Positions 8,348-16,496 of a DNA stretch of 64,000 nt are shown here, piece after piece. Each line of letters opens with the position of its first letter. Within the stretch, counting starts at the first letter, position 1. A program made the position numbers and the translations under genes. The stretch comes from Lachnospira multipara ATCC 19207 (GTDB taxonomy: Bacteria; Bacillota; Clostridia; Lachnospirales; Lachnospiraceae). The notes below the pieces were generated by a model that searched no databases, was not told the origin of the DNA, and saw nothing but the letters and a program-made list of their open reading frames with translations. The DNA is taken from NCBI RefSeq assembly GCF_000424105.1, contig NZ_AUJG01000001.1:372001-436000 (forward strand). The letters run 5' to 3'.

Positions 8348-8488
8348 ATGTTAGGAAGTATTATTACAGGTTTAGTTGTATTGTTAATAGTTTTCTTGGC
8401 TGTTAGAAGCCTTGTAAAAGATAAAAAGGCCGGCAAGTCTGTTCAGTGTGGTGTTGATTGTAAGCACTGCAATGGCGGTTGCCACTAA
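8348..8488 (+). CDS. FeoB-associated Cys-rich membrane peptide
   Basis: This is a 46-residue peptide with an N-terminal transmembrane helix (about residues 3-20), a lysine-rich joint and a Cys-rich tail CGVDCKHCNGGCH. This matches the FeoB-associated Cys-rich membrane protein family, sometimes compared with FeoC. AAGGAGGAAAAA gives a strong ribosome site. It follows feoB by 51 bases. A role in binding or handing over iron at the FeoB exit, or in sensing, is inferred; the Cys count (four) allows one metal site. Confidence 0.85.
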   Translation: MLGSIITGLVVLLIVFLAVRSLVKDKKAGKSVQCGVDCKHCNGGCH

Positions 8489-8527
8489 TAGAGACGCTTG
8501 TTCATTAGGCGGTAAAGAGGTGAAATT

Positions 8528-8992
8528 ATGCTTGACAATCTTGCAAAAAAGAAAGAATTAGAAATGGGTTTTACAAGAACTCAGATGCAAAAAGACATGG
8601 TTTTAAGTTTACTTAAAGAACGTGGATGCAGGATCACCAAGCAGCGAAAAATGCTTTTAGATGTAATTCTTGAAGAGAATTGCACTTGCTGTAAAGAAAT
8701 TTACTACAAAGCATCAAAACGTGATCCAAAGATAGGAAGTGCTACTGTTTATAGAATGGTAAATGTCCTTGAAGAGATAGGTGCCATTAATAGAGGTAAC
8801 ATGTATAAAGTATCATGCGGATCATGCAGCTATGAGAATGCATGCACAATTGAACTGAATGACGCTACAGTTATAAGTTTATCCGCTAAAAAGTGGAACG
8901 ATATAATAGAAACAGGTCTTAAAGCATGCGGCTATATTACTGAACAAAAAATCAGTAATGTGCAAGCTACACAGCTAGTTTTTGAAAATTAA
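8528..8992 (+). CDS. Fur-family regulator lacking histidine
   Basis: The 154-residue protein has the Fur winged-helix: a start CRITKQRKMLLDVI, then GSATVYRMVNVLEEIG as recognition helix and turn. After the wing, the His-rich dimer/metal domain of classical Fur is missing. The protein has no histidine at all, but has eight cysteines, including CTCC and CGSC. It could sense metal through Cys ligands, redox state, or a partner. AAGAGGTGAA precedes the ATG. It is the last gene of the feo locus and the obvious candidate to bind the ATTATC-type sites upstream. Confidence 0.85.
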   Translation: MLDNLAKKKELEMGFTRTQMQKDMVLSLLKERGCRITKQRKMLLDVILEENCTCCKEIYYKASKRDPKIGSATVYRMVNVLEEIGAINRGNMYKVSCGSCSYENACTIELNDATVISLSAKKWNDIIETGLKACGYITEQKISNVQATQLVFEN

Positions 8993-8997
8993 ACATT

Positions 8998-9034
8998 AAA
9001 AGCCTAAGAGGTCACTCCTCTTAGGCTTTTCTTT
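8998..9034 (+). terminator. Terminator of the feo operon
   Basis: A 14-bp perfect stem (8998-9011 with 9017-9030), five-base loop, T-rich tail. Confidence 0.9.
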
Positions 9035-9086
9035 ATTTATACAGTTATATGAAGAGTTATTTGCTAGAGGAAAAGTAGCTTTTTAT

Positions 9087-9115
9087 TGTAAATAAAACTA
9101 TTCATATGGTATAAT
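9087..9115 (+). promoter_or_regulatory. Sigma-A promoter of the GGDEF-EAL gene
   Basis: TTGTAA (9087-9092), 17 bases, TATAAT (9110-9115), preceded by an extended -10 TGG. Confidence 0.7.
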
Positions 9116-9163
9116 ATTAGAAGTTAGAGCGTGACTATAATTTTCTAAAAGGAAGATGACAAT

Positions 9164-10843
9164 ATGGATAATGAACTTTATAGCAAGAAATTTGAAAAAT
9201 TTTATGAGAGCTTAACTGCTAACTTTGCTGATACTTCAGATATTCAGAATGTAGTATCTCTAGCAGTACAAGGCATTGCAGAGGATCTAAAAATAGGCAT
9301 GTTAACAGCAGATGTTAATATTCCTGTATCTGTAAGGGTTCCAAATGGTAAGAATGAGAGATACATTTTATATGATTCAGGTGCACATAGCGAGGAATAC
9401 AAGGAATTCCAGTATCTAACAGCGGATGGTGGTAGATTAATTTATCAGGTTTATTCTGTCCCAGATTATGAATATGATGTGGAAGATGATAAGATACTTG
9501 ATTTTGTAATCGGCATTATAGCTTACGTAAGTCGCTATGTAAGAATTGCTGAACATGATGCTATGACTGCATTTACAGATAGCTTAACAGGATGTCTAAA
9601 TTCTAATGGCGTATCTAGAAATGGTGGCTTATTATTCCTTAAGCATGACATTGCAGATTATGCATCGGTATATTTTAACATTAAGAATTTCTCTTATTTC
9701 AATCATGTAGATAGAACAAAGCTAGGTGATGAGATATTAAAGAAGTTTAGTATTGCAGTTAATGCCTACATTCAGAATGAAGAAATCTTTGCAAGACTAG
9801 GCGGAGATAGCTTTGTAGCCTTTGTTAAAAAGGAAAGAGTTGATAATTTCGTAGACTTTATTACTAGCATGAATATAAGAGCTAATACCAATCGTGGTCC
9901 TAAGGAATTTACGGTAGAGTGTAATGCTGGTTTATATTTTGCAGTACATAAGGATAATATTTCCAATCTAATTAATTACTCAGCTATTGCTTGCAAGTAT
10001 GCAAGAAACTCAAAGACCTACGACTGCGTATGGTTTAGAGATTACATGATTGATGATAATTTAAGAGAGAAGGAAATTAGCTATAAGTTTCATGACGCTG
10101 TATCTGAGGAGAAGTTTGCTGTTTACTATCAGCCTAAGGTAAATCTTGAAGATGGCACTCTAGGTGGTGCTGAGGCCTTAGTTAGATGGGCAGCAAAGGA
10201 AAGAATTATTCAGCCAAATGAGTTTATTCCTGTACTTGAAAAAGAGGGCTCTATTAAAGACTTAGATTTCTACATGCTTAAGCATGTTTGTAAAGATATT
10301 AGAACTTGGATTGATAAGGGCATTGAGCCAGTTCCTGTATCTATTAATTTCTCAAAGATACACATTTATAATAACAATCTTGCAGAGAGTATTAATAAGA
10401 TAATTACTGAGTATGGTGTTGATCCAAAGTATATTGAAATCGAAATTACAGAAAAATCTTGCACAGACGATTTCCTTACTTTAAAGGAATTTATGAAGGC
10501 TATGCAGGATAGAAATATAAAGACTGCAATTGATGATTTTGGTGATGGCATTTCATCCCTTAATTATCTTCGTGACTTAAGCTTTAACTATATTAAGTTT
10601 GACAAGGTATTTATTGATAATGTAGATAATGGAAGTCAGAAAGATGATATAATTGTTACTAGCCTTATTGATATGCTTAACAAGTTAGGAAAATGTGTTG
10701 TAGCCGAAGGTGTAGAAACAAAGAAGCAGGCAGACTTCTTAAAGAAGGTTGGCTGTAAGTATGCACAGGGCTATTATTTTGACAGACCTCTTGAAAAAGA
10801 AGACTTTGTGGGCAGGCTAAAAAACAAGAAATATGATTATTAA
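9164..10843 (+). CDS. GGDEF-EAL c-di-GMP protein with altered GGDEF
   Basis: This 559-residue soluble protein has a non-membrane N-terminal region (1-130), a GGDEF domain (about 135-290) and an EAL domain (about 305-555). The cyclase signature reads RLGGDSF, so cyclase activity is doubtful. The EAL domain keeps EALVRW, INFSKIH, IEIEITE, IDDFGDG, FDK, AEGVE and QGYYF, all the residues expected for a working c-di-GMP phosphodiesterase. It is probably a phosphodiesterase with a regulatory GGDEF. It is monocistronic with its own promoter, and AAAAGGAAGATGACAAT precedes the ATG. The input signal is unknown. Confidence 0.92.
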   Translation: MDNELYSKKFEKFYESLTANFADTSDIQNVVSLAVQGIAEDLKIGMLTADVNIPVSVRVPNGKNERYILYDSGAHSEEYKEFQYLTADGGRLIYQVYSVPDYEYDVEDDKILDFVIGIIAYVSRYVRIAEHDAMTAFTDSLTGCLNSNGVSRNGGLLFLKHDIADYASVYFNIKNFSYFNHVDRTKLGDEILKKFSIAVNAYIQNEEIFARLGGDSFVAFVKKERVDNFVDFITSMNIRANTNRGPKEFTVECNAGLYFAVHKDNISNLINYSAIACKYARNSKTYDCVWFRDYMIDDNLREKEISYKFHDAVSEEKFAVYYQPKVNLEDGTLGGAEALVRWAAKERIIQPNEFIPVLEKEGSIKDLDFYMLKHVCKDIRTWIDKGIEPVPVSINFSKIHIYNNNLAESINKIITEYGVDPKYIEIEITEKSCTDDFLTLKEFMKAMQDRNIKTAIDDFGDGISSLNYLRDLSFNYIKFDKVFIDNVDNGSQKDDIIVTSLIDMLNKLGKCVVAEGVETKKQADFLKKVGCKYAQGYYFDRPLEKEDFVGRLKNKKYDY

Positions 10844-10860
10844 TTTCATCAAGAAATATG

Positions 10861-10889
10861 TTGACAATAGATATTGATGATGTTATTAT
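10861..10889 (+). promoter_or_regulatory. Promoter of the infC-rpmI-rplT operon
   Basis: TTGACA (10861-10866), a 17-base spacer and TATTAT (10884-10889). The transcript should start near 10896 and carry a leader of about 185 bases. Confidence 0.8.
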
Positions 10890-10895
10890 CTAATA

Positions 10896-11079
10896 GTTGC
10901 AAAACAAAGAAGAGTATCCACTCTCACCTCAGCACGATTAAGTGACTCGGGTTAATATTTAAATCATTTACCGTAAGGTTTTGTTTGAATTAAGTGTGGA
11001 TAATCAATATTGATTATCCACTTTTTTTGTGGAAACGAGATTTTGCATAACATATAGACGAATATGGAGGTACACGACC
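10896..11079 (+). ncRNA. L20-type autoregulatory leader of infC operon
   Basis: A leader of about 185 bases before infC-rpmI-rplT is the known place of the L20 leader of Firmicutes, in which ribosomal protein L20 binds the RNA and favours termination. Visible elements are an AGAGT/ACTCT hairpin near 10910, pairing of CAAAAC near 10899 with GTTTTG near 10978, and a strong terminator at 10996-11028. Assignment rests on position and the terminator; a covariance search would settle it. Confidence 0.7.
10996..11028 (+). terminator. Attenuator in the infC leader
   Basis: An 11-bp stem from GTGGATAATCA to its exact complement around ATAT, then seven T. It lies 52 bases before the infC start, so it must act conditionally. 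Confidence 0.85.
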
Positions 11080-11586
11080 ATTAGCGAATTAATGATTAAT
11101 GAACAGATCCGTGACAAGGAAGTAAGAGTCATCGGACAAGAAGGACAACAATTAGGAGTTATGTCATCAAAGGAAGCTCAGGGACTTGCAAGAGAAGCAG
11201 GAGTTGATCTTGTTAAGGTAGCTCCGTCAGCCAATCCACCAGTCTGCAGACTTGTAGATTATGGCAAGTACAAGTACGAGTTAATCAGAAAAGAGAAAGA
11301 AGCTAAGAAGAAACAGAAAACTGTTGAAGTTAAGGAAGTTAGATTATCACCTAACATCGATACTAACGATCTTAATACTAAGTGTAACTCAGCTAGAAAG
11401 TTTATCGAGAAAGGCAACAAGGTTAAGGTCTCTTTAAGATTTAGAGGTAGAGAGATGGCACATATTGATTCAAGTAAGCATATTCTTGAAGAATTTGCTG
11501 AGAGACTCTCAGACATCGCCGTAATCGATAAAGCTCCTAAGATGGAAGGTAGGAGTATGACTATGTTTTTAACGGAAAAACGTTAA
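11080..11586 (+). CDS. infC: Translation initiation factor IF-3, AUU start
   Basis: IF-3 binds the 30S subunit and proofreads start codon and initiator tRNA. The sequence from ELMINEQIRDKEVRVI to the C-terminal domain matches the family. No ATG or GTG fits the ribosome site: GGAGG (11066-11070) is 9 bases before ATT at 11080, while the first in-frame ATG (11092) is 21 bases away. IF-3 genes classically use AUU, which lets IF-3 limit its own synthesis. The protein would have 168 residues, the usual length. It is first in the operon with L35 and L20. Confidence 0.92.
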   Translation: MSELMINEQIRDKEVRVIGQEGQQLGVMSSKEAQGLAREAGVDLVKVAPSANPPVCRLVDYGKYKYELIRKEKEAKKKQKTVEVKEVRLSPNIDTNDLNTKCNSARKFIEKGNKVKVSLRFRGREMAHIDSSKHILEEFAERLSDIAVIDKAPKMEGRSMTMFLTEKR

Positions 11587-11616
11587 AAAATTAAGAAGGA
11601 TTTAGGAGGAACTATT

Positions 11617-11814
11617 ATGCCAAAGGTAAAGACAAAAAGAGCAGCTGCTAAGCGTTTTAAAGTAACTGGAACAGGTAAGTTAAAGAGAATGAAGGCTTAC
11701 AAGAGCCATATCCTTACTAAGAAGACTACTAAGAGAAAGAGAAATCTTAGACACGCAGCTATGACTGACGCAACTAACGTTAAGACAATGAAGAAGATTA
11801 TGCCTTATCTTTAA
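11617..11814 (+). CDS. rpmI: 50S ribosomal protein L35
   Basis: This 65-residue, highly basic protein starts [18 protein letters not shown] and has the typical [15 protein letters not shown] stretch. TTAGGAGGAACT precedes the ATG. It lies between infC and rplT in the universal order and is a structural part of the large subunit. Confidence 0.98.
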   Translation: MPKVKTKRAAAKRFKVTGTGKLKRMKAYKSHILTKKTTKRKRNLRHAAMTDATNVKTMKKIMPYL

Positions 11815-11872
11815 TCTGATGATTAAATTTGAGTCTTAACATTTCAAGTTTTTTATAGGAGGAATTATTAAA

Positions 11873-12229
11873 ATGGCAAGAATTAAAGGCGGATTAAACG
11901 CAAAGAAGAAGCATAATAAAGTATTAAAGCTCGCTAAGGGTTATAGAGGAGCTAGATCTAAGCAGTACAGAGTTGCAAAGCAGTCTGTAATGAGAGCCCT
12001 CACAGAAAGCTACAAGGGTAGAAAGCAGAAGAAGAGACAGTTCAGACAGTTATGGATCGCAAGAATTAACGCTGCTGCAAGACTTAATGGTCTTTCATAC
12101 AGCAAGTTCATGTTCGGTTTAAAGTCAGCTAACATCGACCTTAATAGAAAGGTTTTAGCTGAAATGGCTGTTAACGATGCTGAAGGTTTTGCAAAGCTTG
12201 TTGAAGTTGCAAAGTCTAAGTTAGCTTAA
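11873..12229 (+). CDS. rplT: 50S ribosomal protein L20
   Basis: This is a 118-residue basic protein with the family start MARIKGGLN and the motif [11 protein letters not shown] near residue 23. L20 binds 23S rRNA early in 50S assembly and represses its own operon by binding the leader. ATAGGAGGAATT supports the ATG. A strong terminator follows the gene. Confidence 0.98.
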   Translation: MARIKGGLNAKKKHNKVLKLAKGYRGARSKQYRVAKQSVMRALTESYKGRKQKKRQFRQLWIARINAAARLNGLSYSKFMFGLKSANIDLNRKVLAEMAVNDAEGFAKLVEVAKSKLA

Positions 12230-12262
12230 TTAGTATTAAGATAAAGTTAATAACGAATTTTA

Positions 12263-12297
12263 ACACCTTATAGATTTATCTATAAGGTGTTTTTTTA
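12263..12297 (+). terminator. Terminator of infC operon
   Basis: A 12-bp perfect stem (12263-12274 with 12279-12290), TTTA loop, then seven T. Confidence 0.92.
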
Positions 12298-12361
12298 TGC
12301 CAAGCCATAGAAATACTAGGTTTTTACATATGTATTTTTATAAACATAAATATAGATTTTG

Positions 12362-12390
12362 TTGTAAAGTATAGAAACTTTAGCTATAAT
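12362..12390 (+). promoter_or_regulatory. Promoter of the split EAL gene
   Basis: TTGTAA (12362-12367), 17 bases, TATAAT (12385-12390). The transcript start falls about 40 bases before the palindromic repeat, so the repeat would lie in the 5' leader. Nothing else is evident at 12298-12361. Confidence 0.7.
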
Positions 12391-12436
12391 AAACGTATGG
12401 AAATAATGAGGGACGATTATTTTTATGCGAGGGATT

Positions 12437-12489
12437 TAACTCAGTCGGAGTACAAGCTCCGACTGAGTTAAACGCTCCGCGAGTCTTGA
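12437..12489. repeat. Palindromic repeat, minimal copy A
   Basis: A perfect 14-bp hairpin (12437-12450 with 12457-12470, loop TACAAG), then a tail shared with the longer copies at 26067-26256 and 52262-52423. The internal hairpins of those copies are missing. The join falls at a GCGAG that is repeated in the long form, as expected for a deletion between short direct repeats, or for a smaller ancestral form. It lies between the promoter and the ribosome site of the EAL gene. Confidence 0.85.
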
Positions 12490-12508
12490 ATTTAAGGGGA
12501 GAGAGCTT

Positions 12509-13552
12509 ATGTGGCACTTTGAGTATGTTATACCTATTTTTATGATCTTGGCGGTCATTTTGCTGCACTATTTTACTTCGCAACATATATCTGTTAGGGT
12601 ACATAAGGTATTTTTTGCGGTATTATATGTTGAATTCTTTACGATACTAATTGATATTGTATCGTCTTATTTTTGCGACCATTTTGAACATTTTTCTTAT
12701 GAGTTATTAGTATTTATTAATCTTTTATTCTATATTTTATTCTTACTTAGATCCTATGTCTTTTTTATCTATAGCTATGTTTTATCTAATAGGACTATTA
12801 GATTAAAAAAAGAGAGAGTCATTTTAGCAACTATTCCATTAATCATATTAGAGGCTTTTGTTATTTCAACTGTAGTTAATAAATATATCTTTTATATTGA
12901 TGAAAATGGCTTTAATAAGGGTAGATATAATTATGCGATTTATATCTGTCTTTTCTTTTATGTATTTTTATCTATTGTTGTAGCAATTTTTAATAGAAAG
13001 AAATTTCATAGAAAGAAATATTTTGCCTACACAATTCTATTTAATATGGTTTTATTTATAGGTGGAATTGTAAGAATTTTATTACCTAATTATTTGATTA
13101 TGGATACGACCTGCGTACTGACTATTTTGATGATTTATCTATGTTTTGAAAATCCAGAATTATACATTGATAGGAGGACCTCGTCTTTTAATTATTCAGC
13201 GCTTAATGCTCTTTTATTTGATGATAGGGCTATTAATAGGACAAGTATTAAGGGCTTTTATCTTAGAAATTACAGGGAGTTTCATGGTTTTATAGAGGAT
13301 AATTTAGTAGATGAACTTCTTAGAGTTGTAGCAAATGCGGTAAAGATATACGGTAAGACTAGAAACATTTTCTATATAAGAAGGGGAGGCTTTATTGTCT
13401 GTTATAAGGAGCAGAAGGACTTTAGTCAGGTTCAAAAAGAAGTGACAAGATATCTAGATGAATATAAAAGGATGCATGACATTAAGATTAGAACAGATCT
13501 TGCTATTATTGAGCTTGATGAAGAATTGGCTGGACTTTCCAGTTTCTACTAA
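12509..13552 (+). CDS. Membrane sensor and degenerate GGDEF half of a split EAL protein
   Basis: This 347-residue piece has about seven transmembrane helices (residues 5-225) and a degenerate GGDEF domain (about 240-335) in which the signature is replaced by RRGGFIVC. AAGGGGAGAGAG precedes the ATG. The frame ends in LAGLSSFY-stop, where homologous proteins would continue into EAL. Omitting the A at 13541 would join it to the next frame as LAGLSVSTKVELI, so a single-base insertion (or a read error) is the simplest account. Without the EAL half it would be a membrane protein of unknown activity. Confidence 0.75.
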   Translation: MWHFEYVIPIFMILAVILLHYFTSQHISVRVHKVFFAVLYVEFFTILIDIVSSYFCDHFEHFSYELLVFINLLFYILFLLRSYVFFIYSYVLSNRTIRLKKERVILATIPLIILEAFVISTVVNKYIFYIDENGFNKGRYNYAIYICLFFYVFLSIVVAIFNRKKFHRKKYFAYTILFNMVLFIGGIVRILLPNYLIMDTTCVLTILMIYLCFENPELYIDRRTSSFNYSALNALLFDDRAINRTSIKGFYLRNYREFHGFIEDNLVDELLRVVANAVKIYGKTRNIFYIRRGGFIVCYKEQKDFSQVQKEVTRYLDEYKRMHDIKIRTDLAIIELDEELAGLSSFY

Positions 13553-14414
13553 GGTAGAGCTTATTAAGGATGTTTATGATAGTCGTTATAATATGGTCGC
13601 TTTTGATAGGATTCTTATTAGTGTTGATGATTATAATAAGAGCAAGAGAGAGCTTGAAATTAAGTCTGAAATTGAATGGGCTATTGATAATAATGATGTG
13701 GAAATTTATATTCAGCCAATAGTTGAAACTAAGAATAAAAAGGTTGTAGGCGGTGAACTTTTAGCAAGAATTAAAAGGGATAATGGAAGTCTTCTTATGC
13801 CAGGAGAATTCATAAGTGTAGCGGAGAGGTATGGGCTTATGAATAAGATAGGCTATATGGTATTTAGTAAGGCTTGTAAGTACATTAAGGAAAATGATTT
13901 AAAGGCCGCAGGTATAGAATGGTTAAACTTTAATGTATCTCCTTCGGAATTTTTAGGTGATGATTTATCAAGCAGTTTATGTGAGGTAACTAATAAATAC
14001 GGGGTGGATAGAAACTTTATTCATATCGAAATTGTAGAGGAGTTTGTGGAGGATTTTCTAAGGTTTAAAAATGAAATTAGCAAGGTTCACAGATTCGACT
14101 TTAATTTTGTACTTGATGATTACGGAGTTGGTTATTCTAATCTTATGAGACTTAATGAGATTAACTTTATAAATATTAAGCTTGATAAGTCCTTGGTTAG
14201 AGCTTATTGTGACTCAGGTAATTTAATTGTAGCTACTATGATAAAGGCCTTTAAGGAGCTTGGATATGAGCTTACAGCAGAAGGCGTTGAGTCAGAGGAT
14301 ATGGTTAGAAAGATGACGGATTTAGGAGTGGATTATATACAAGGTTTCTACTATTCAAAGGCTGTGCCTGTGGCTAATTTCTTAGATATGGTAAAGGAGA
14401 TAAATACAAAATAA
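13542..14414 (+). CDS. EAL half of the split protein (frameshifted)
   Basis: This frame holds a full EAL domain with GGELLAR, NFNVSPSEF, IHIEIVEEF, LDDYGVGYS, KLDKSLV, TAEGVES and QGFYYS. The catalytic acids, the DD pair, Lys and Gln are all present, so the domain could cleave c-di-GMP if translated. The nearest in-frame ATG codons (13458, 13593) have no ribosome site, which argues against an independent gene. It most likely belongs to the protein starting at 12509, giving about 635 residues. It may be a recent pseudogene, a sequencing error, or a case of ribosomal frameshifting. Confidence 0.7.
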   Translation, partial: VSTKVELIKDVYDSRYNMVAFDRILISVDDYNKSKRELEIKSEIEWAIDNNDVEIYIQPIVETKNKKVVGGELLARIKRDNGSLLMPGEFISVAERYGLMNKIGYMVFSKACKYIKENDLKAAGIEWLNFNVSPSEFLGDDLSSSLCEVTNKYGVDRNFIHIEIVEEFVEDFLRFKNEISKVHRFDFNFVLDDYGVGYSNLMRLNEINFINIKLDKSLVRAYCDSGNLIVATMIKAFKELGYELTAEGVESEDMVRKMTDLGVDYIQGFYYSKAVPVANFLDMVKEINTK

Positions 14415-14509
14415 TTTTGTATTTATAAGTCTATGACAATTTTGTGAAAAATATAAAATTTAGGCCTTAAATCTATGAATAAATTGTAAATTGTGGTATA
14501 TTTATAACC

Positions 14510-14553
14510 GATGCAAACGAAAGCTGAAAGCTAGATATATGCTTGTGTGCATC
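14510..14553 (+). promoter_or_regulatory. Hairpin in the leader of the lipoprotein gene
   Basis: GATGCA (14510-14515) pairs with TGCATC (14548-14553) around 32 bases that hold AAGC and GCTT. It follows a promoter-like TTGTAA ... TATAAC. It does not match a riboswitch I recognise. Confidence 0.35.
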
Positions 14554-14583
14554 CTAAAAAAGAGGAAAAGGATTTAGGGTTAT

Positions 14584-15639
14584 ATGAGAAAGAATATATT
14601 TAAAAAGGCTCTAGCTAGCACTTTAATTGCAACTACAATCTTAACAACATTTACAGCATGTAATACAAAGATTGATGTTGATTTGGGCTATAAGGCTAGT
14701 GACTATGTAACATTGGGAGATTACAAGAATATTAACGTAGAGGTTGATAGAACATCTATCGAGAACGAATTAGTAGAAGAGGCTATTCTTGAAGATCAGG
14801 AAGAGAATACAACATATTCAGAAGTTAGCAGAGGAGCTATTGCAACAGATCAAGTTATGTATAATGTAACTTGTGCTTACGCTGGTGTTACAATTTCTGA
14901 ATTAAGTGCATCAGGTGAGACAATTATCTTAGGTGTAGATGATTTCCCAATTGATATTGATGGCCTTGAAGACATGCTTTATGGCATGACAGCTGGTGAA
15001 ACTAAGGTTCAGATAGTTACTTTACCAGAAGATTATTCTAATACAGAATATGCTGGTGCTAAGGTAGTATTTGAGATTACAGTTGAAGAGGTTGACCAGG
15101 CAAATGTACCTATGATTACAGATGCTTATGTTAGTCAGTACTATGGTTACTCAACTGTAGAAGAATATAGAGAGTCTATTAAGACAGAAGTTGCAAGTGA
15201 TGTGGATGAGAAGGTTCAGTCAGCTTATGAAGAAGCTGTATTAACAGAACTTACTAATATTTGCGAAGTATCAGATATTCCACAGTCATTATATGATGAA
15301 AAGTATGATCAGCTTAATACTAGTATCAATTTCTATGCAACACTTATGAGTAAGTCTAATGATGAGTATTGTGAATATTATTTCAATATGACATTTGACG
15401 AATATGTTCGTAAGTCATGTGAACAGAGACTTATCCTTGAAGCAATTATTGAAGCTGAGGATATGACACTTACTGAATATCAGTACAAGGGAGAACTTGA
15501 TACATTTGCAGAAGACAATGGTTTCTCAACAGGTTCTTTAATGGTTGAGAAGTATGGTAAGGATAAGGTTTGCATCGGTATGTTAGTAGCAAGAGCACAG
15601 CAGTTTGTACTTGATAGCGCTACAGCAAACTATATCTAA
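14584..15639 (+). CDS. Trigger-factor-like lipoprotein (predicted secreted foldase)
   Basis: This 351-residue protein has a lipoprotein signal: basic start MRKNIFKKA, hydrophobic core, and lipobox TFTAC with Cys near residue 26. The mature part has an FKBP-like section (about 80-175, with GMTAGETKVQIVTLPEDY) and a helical C-terminal part of trigger-factor type (about 180-345). It probably acts outside the membrane as a chaperone or peptidyl-prolyl isomerase for exported proteins; that is inferred from domain order. It is preceded by ATTTAGGGTTAT, a weak ribosome site, and is transcribed alone, convergent with mgtC. Confidence 0.8.
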   Translation: MRKNIFKKALASTLIATTILTTFTACNTKIDVDLGYKASDYVTLGDYKNINVEVDRTSIENELVEEAILEDQEENTTYSEVSRGAIATDQVMYNVTCAYAGVTISELSASGETIILGVDDFPIDIDGLEDMLYGMTAGETKVQIVTLPEDYSNTEYAGAKVVFEITVEEVDQANVPMITDAYVSQYYGYSTVEEYRESIKTEVASDVDEKVQSAYEEAVLTELTNICEVSDIPQSLYDEKYDQLNTSINFYATLMSKSNDEYCEYYFNMTFDEYVRKSCEQRLILEAIIEAEDMTLTEYQYKGELDTFAEDNGFSTGSLMVEKYGKDKVCIGMLVARAQQFVLDSATANYI

Positions 15640-15646
15640 GACATAT

Positions 15647-16336
15647 TTAATGTCCCATTTCTTCAATTAAGATACAGCCTTCTAGGTTTTTAATATCGTT
15701 AATTACTCTGTATCTGTTTTGAGGATCCTTAATTTTAAGAGAGAATAACATGTATCCTGGTAGATTGTTAATGGCAGGATATTGTTCTAAATCGTAGATG
15801 GTGTAATCCCTTTCGTGGGTGAAACGAATGAGAGCAGGCATGAATAAGCTATGGTCACATTCCACATAGAGATAGATGTACTTGTTATATTTTATAAAGC
15901 TTCTATCAACGAAGGTGAGAACACGCATAATAACTAATACAGCAATTGAGCAGATTATTGCTCCGGAATAAAAGCCTGACCCAATAGCGATACCGATGGT
16001 GGCACAACACCAGAGGCCCGCTGCTGTGGTCAGGCCTTTTATTCTACTATTTCTAGTCACAATAATAGTACCAGCACCTAAGAAACCTATACCACTTACA
16101 ACTTGGGCAGGGATTCTAGCTGGGTCTACATTTTCATAAAGACCAAACATATAGAGATTGGTGATGCAGGTTAGGGTAGCGCCAAGACAAACTACTACAT
16201 AGGTTCTAAAGCCTGCGGGTCTTTGCTTTTTTTCGCGTTCCATACCCATTAGACCAGAAAGAATCATAGCTAAAATTACACGAAAAGTTATGGAATATAA
16301 ATTTAAATCCGATAAAATCTTGATATCTTCTAACAT
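15647..16336 (-). CDS. MgtC/SapB family membrane protein
   Basis: This protein of about 229 residues has the MgtC signature near the N-terminus: LSGLMGMEREKKQRPAGFRTY, followed by VSGIGFLGAGTI and GLTTAAGLW. Four or five membrane helices are followed by a cytosolic ACT-like C-terminal domain (about 150-229). MgtC proteins modulate membrane potential or magnesium-related stress. The exact role here is open. The ATG at 16336 sits 7 bases after GGGGGA; a TTG five codons upstream is less likely. Confidence 0.88.
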   Translation of the reverse strand: MLEDIKILSDLNLYSITFRVILAMILSGLMGMEREKKQRPAGFRTYVVVCLGATLTCITNLYMFGLYENVDPARIPAQVVSGIGFLGAGTIIVTRNSRIKGLTTAAGLWCCATIGIAIGSGFYSGAIICSIAVLVIMRVLTFVDRSFIKYNKYIYLYVECDHSLFMPALIRFTHERDYTIYDLEQYPAINNLPGYMLFSLKIKDPQNRYRVINDIKNLEGCILIEEMGH

Positions 16337-16421
16337 ATTCAATTCCCCCAAACATATACTTTTATTAATTATATCATATAGATAAAATTTTTTGTATTTT
16401 TTAGCTTAAAATTTAGACAAA

Positions 16422-16459
16422 TAAAAAAGGCCTAGTTTTAAATAAAAAACTAGACCTTG
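16422..16459 (-). terminator. Terminator after dut
   Basis: On the minus strand, AAGGTCTAGTTTT pairs with AAAACTAGGCCTT and runs into a T-run. It separates dut from mgtC. Confidence 0.8.
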
Positions 16460-16496
16460 TTATTATAGTGTTAAATTGGCTTTAACTTAGTAATTA

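Noticed and set aside
13458-13541. Independent start of the EAL half at ATG 13458
   Set aside because: No ribosome site, and the translated stretch before 13541 is the out-of-frame shadow of the upstream GGDEF coding region.
14510-14583. Cyclic-di-GMP riboswitch before the lipoprotein gene
   Set aside because: A GATGCA/TGCATC stem is present but the conserved GEMM core bases are not.
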